A stretch of DNA of 64,000 bases from Pseudomonas fluorescens. GTDB lineage: Bacteria > Pseudomonadota > Gammaproteobacteria > Pseudomonadales > Pseudomonadaceae. Within the stretch, counting starts at the first letter, position 1. Every line of letters starts with the position of its first letter. The DNA is taken from NCBI GenBank assembly GCA_902825215.1, contig LR782234.1:5969001-6033000 (forward strand). Reading direction: 5' to 3'. This document shows, in pieces, positions 62,971 to 64,000 of this stretch. The notes beneath the pieces were generated by a model. The model saw nothing but the letters and a program-made list of their open reading frames with translations, did not search any database and was not told the origin of the DNA. A program made the position numbers and the translations under genes.

Positions 62971-64000
62971 TTAGCTTACGATTTCCAGCGCCGGCTGCTG
63001 ACTCGATCCAGACACCAGATACTCCACCAGCTCCGCCAGCGGCAACGGCCGGCTGATCAGGTAACCCTGCACCTGATCGCAGCCAAACCCGCGCAGCAAT
63101 TGCAGTTGCTCGGTGGTTTCCACGCCTTCGGCCACTACTTCCAGATGCAGGTTGTGCGCAAGATTGATCATCGCGTGCACCAGTTTGCGGTTCTCTTCAC
63201 GCTGTTCCATGCCGCCGACAAAACTTTTGTCGATCTTCAGCAAGGTGATCGGCAGGCTGTTGAGGTGCACGAATGAGGAGAACCCGGTACCGAAGTCATC
63301 CAGCGAAAAGCGCACGCCGAGGCGGCCGAGGGCGTCCATGGTCTGTTTGACCAGATCGCTGCGGCGCATCACCGCGGTTTCGGTCAGTTCGAATTCCAGC
63401 CATTGCGCCTCGACGCCACGTTCGAGAATCAGCCGGCTCAGGGTCGGCAACAACTGGCTGTCCTGAAACTGGCGGAACGACAAGTTGATTGCCATGTGCA
63501 GCGCCGGCAAGCCTTGCTCGCGCAGCGCCTGCATGTCGCGCAGAGCGCGGGAAATCACCCAATAGCCCAACGGCACGATCAAACCGCTCTGCTCGGCCAG
63601 CGGCACGAACTCGCTCGGCGGCAGCAGGCCGCGCTCGCCGTGACGCCAGCGCACCAGAGCTTCGAGGCCGACGATCTGGCCGTCTTCAAGGTTCAGCCGT
63701 GGCTGGTAATGCAGCTCCAGCTCATCGCGCCGCAGCGCCCGGCGCAGCTCGCTTTCCAGATCGGCCATGCTCCGCGCGTTGCGGTTGATGCGCTCGTTGA
63801 AGATATGAAAGGTGCAGCCTTGGGTACTTTTGGCTTGCTGCATGGCAATGTGCGCGTGCCACATCAGCGGGTCGGCACCGGCCTGCGCGCGGGCGTGGGC
63901 AATGCCGAGGCTGGAGCCGATCAACAGGCTCTCGCCATCGACCCAATACGGTTCGGCCAGTGCTTCGGTGATGCGCTCGGCCATCCACTCGGCCCGCTCG
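62971..64000 (-). CDS. GGDEF-EAL cyclic-di-GMP phosphodiesterase, C-terminal part
   Basis: The frame is open to the window edge (about 343 codons visible). The visible N-terminal part is the end of a GGDEF domain (SSLGIAHARAQAGADP, AMQQAKSTQGC). The EAL domain follows with all catalytic residues: EALVRW, AINLSFRQF, LEFELTETAVM, SLDDFGTGFSS, KIDKSFV and VAEGVETTEQ. It should break down c-di-GMP. Whether the missing N-terminus has a functional GGDEF or a sensor domain cannot be seen. Confidence 0.9.
   Translation of the reverse strand, partial: ERAEWMAERITEALAEPYWVDGESLLIGSSLGIAHARAQAGADPLMWHAHIAMQQAKSTQGCTFHIFNERINRNARSMADLESELRRALRRDELELHYQPRLNLEDGQIVGLEALVRWRHGERGLLPPSEFVPLAEQSGLIVPLGYWVISRALRDMQALREQGLPALHMAINLSFRQFQDSQLLPTLSRLILERGVEAQWLEFELTETAVMRRSDLVKQTMDALGRLGVRFSLDDFGTGFSSFVHLNSLPITLLKIDKSFVGGMEQREENRKLVHAMINLAHNLHLEVVAEGVETTEQLQLLRGFGCDQVQGYLISRPLPLAELVEYLVSGSSQQPALEIVS

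Overview
The window is chromosomal DNA of a fluorescent Pseudomonas, most likely of the P. fluorescens group. This rests on gene content and order, not on a database search. The run glpT-like / ferredoxin reductase / ubiD / O-acyltransferase / rho / trxA / ppx-ppk / hemB, then ABC-F / algP / FKBP / algQ / dsbB / hemY-X-D-C / algR / argH, then cyaA / rnk / cyaY / lptM / lysA / dapF / DUF484 / xerC / HAD, then sutA / amtB / glnK / ubiK / yifB follows the order I recall for the P. aeruginosa chromosome around PA5235-PA5290. High GC, strong third-position GC (which produces very long antisense frames) and dozens of Pseudomonas REP hairpins agree with this.

Layout. 1-7.4 kb: tail of an organophosphate antiporter, ChaC, a flavin/iron-sulfur reductase coupled to UbiD, an O-antigen-type acyltransferase, Rho and thioredoxin. 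7.5-11.4 kb: a GntR/FCD regulator divergent from a four-gene polar amino acid ABC importer, with a palindrome between them. 11.6-19 kb: polyphosphate genes ppx and ppk (convergent), hemB, a DedA membrane protein, elbB and yaiI. 19-26.6 kb: an FTR1 iron permease fused to cytochrome c, then a lipoprotein cluster made of a COG3014 gene broken by one amber codon, an intact COG3014 paralogue, YcfL and two LpoB-family proteins, closed by a LysE exporter. 26.8-40.2 kb: short MscS, ABC-F ATPase, the AlgP/AlgQ/AlgR regulators interleaved with late haem genes, and argH. The sensor gene algZ, expected between algR and argH, is missing. 40-51 kb: GST, small proteins, class I adenylate cyclase, Rnk, frataxin CyaY, and the lptM-lysA-dapF-DUF484-xerC-HAD operon. 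51-57 kb: SutA, YjbQ, the ammonium pair glnK-amtB, ubiK, a small low-GC islet and yifB. 57-64 kb: a secreted aldose-epimerase-like protein, a Cache chemoreceptor, LysR divergent from a MATE pump, and the end of a GGDEF-EAL protein.

Most genes are housekeeping. Tetrapyrrole synthesis is represented by hemB, hemC, hemD, hemX and hemY. Cell-envelope functions include LptM, DapF (meso-DAP), the LpoB-like cluster, DsbB and DedA. Nitrogen and global control include GlnK/AmtB, SutA, Rsd/AlgQ, AlgR, CyaA and Rnk.

The best candidates for new biology are the COG3014-YcfL-LpoB-LpoB2 lipoprotein operon with its amber-interrupted duplicate, the AlgR locus without AlgZ, the low-GC islet between ubiK and yifB, and the structured leaders of the FTR1-cytochrome gene and rho. 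I saw no tRNA, rRNA, CRISPR array, prophage or transposase gene.
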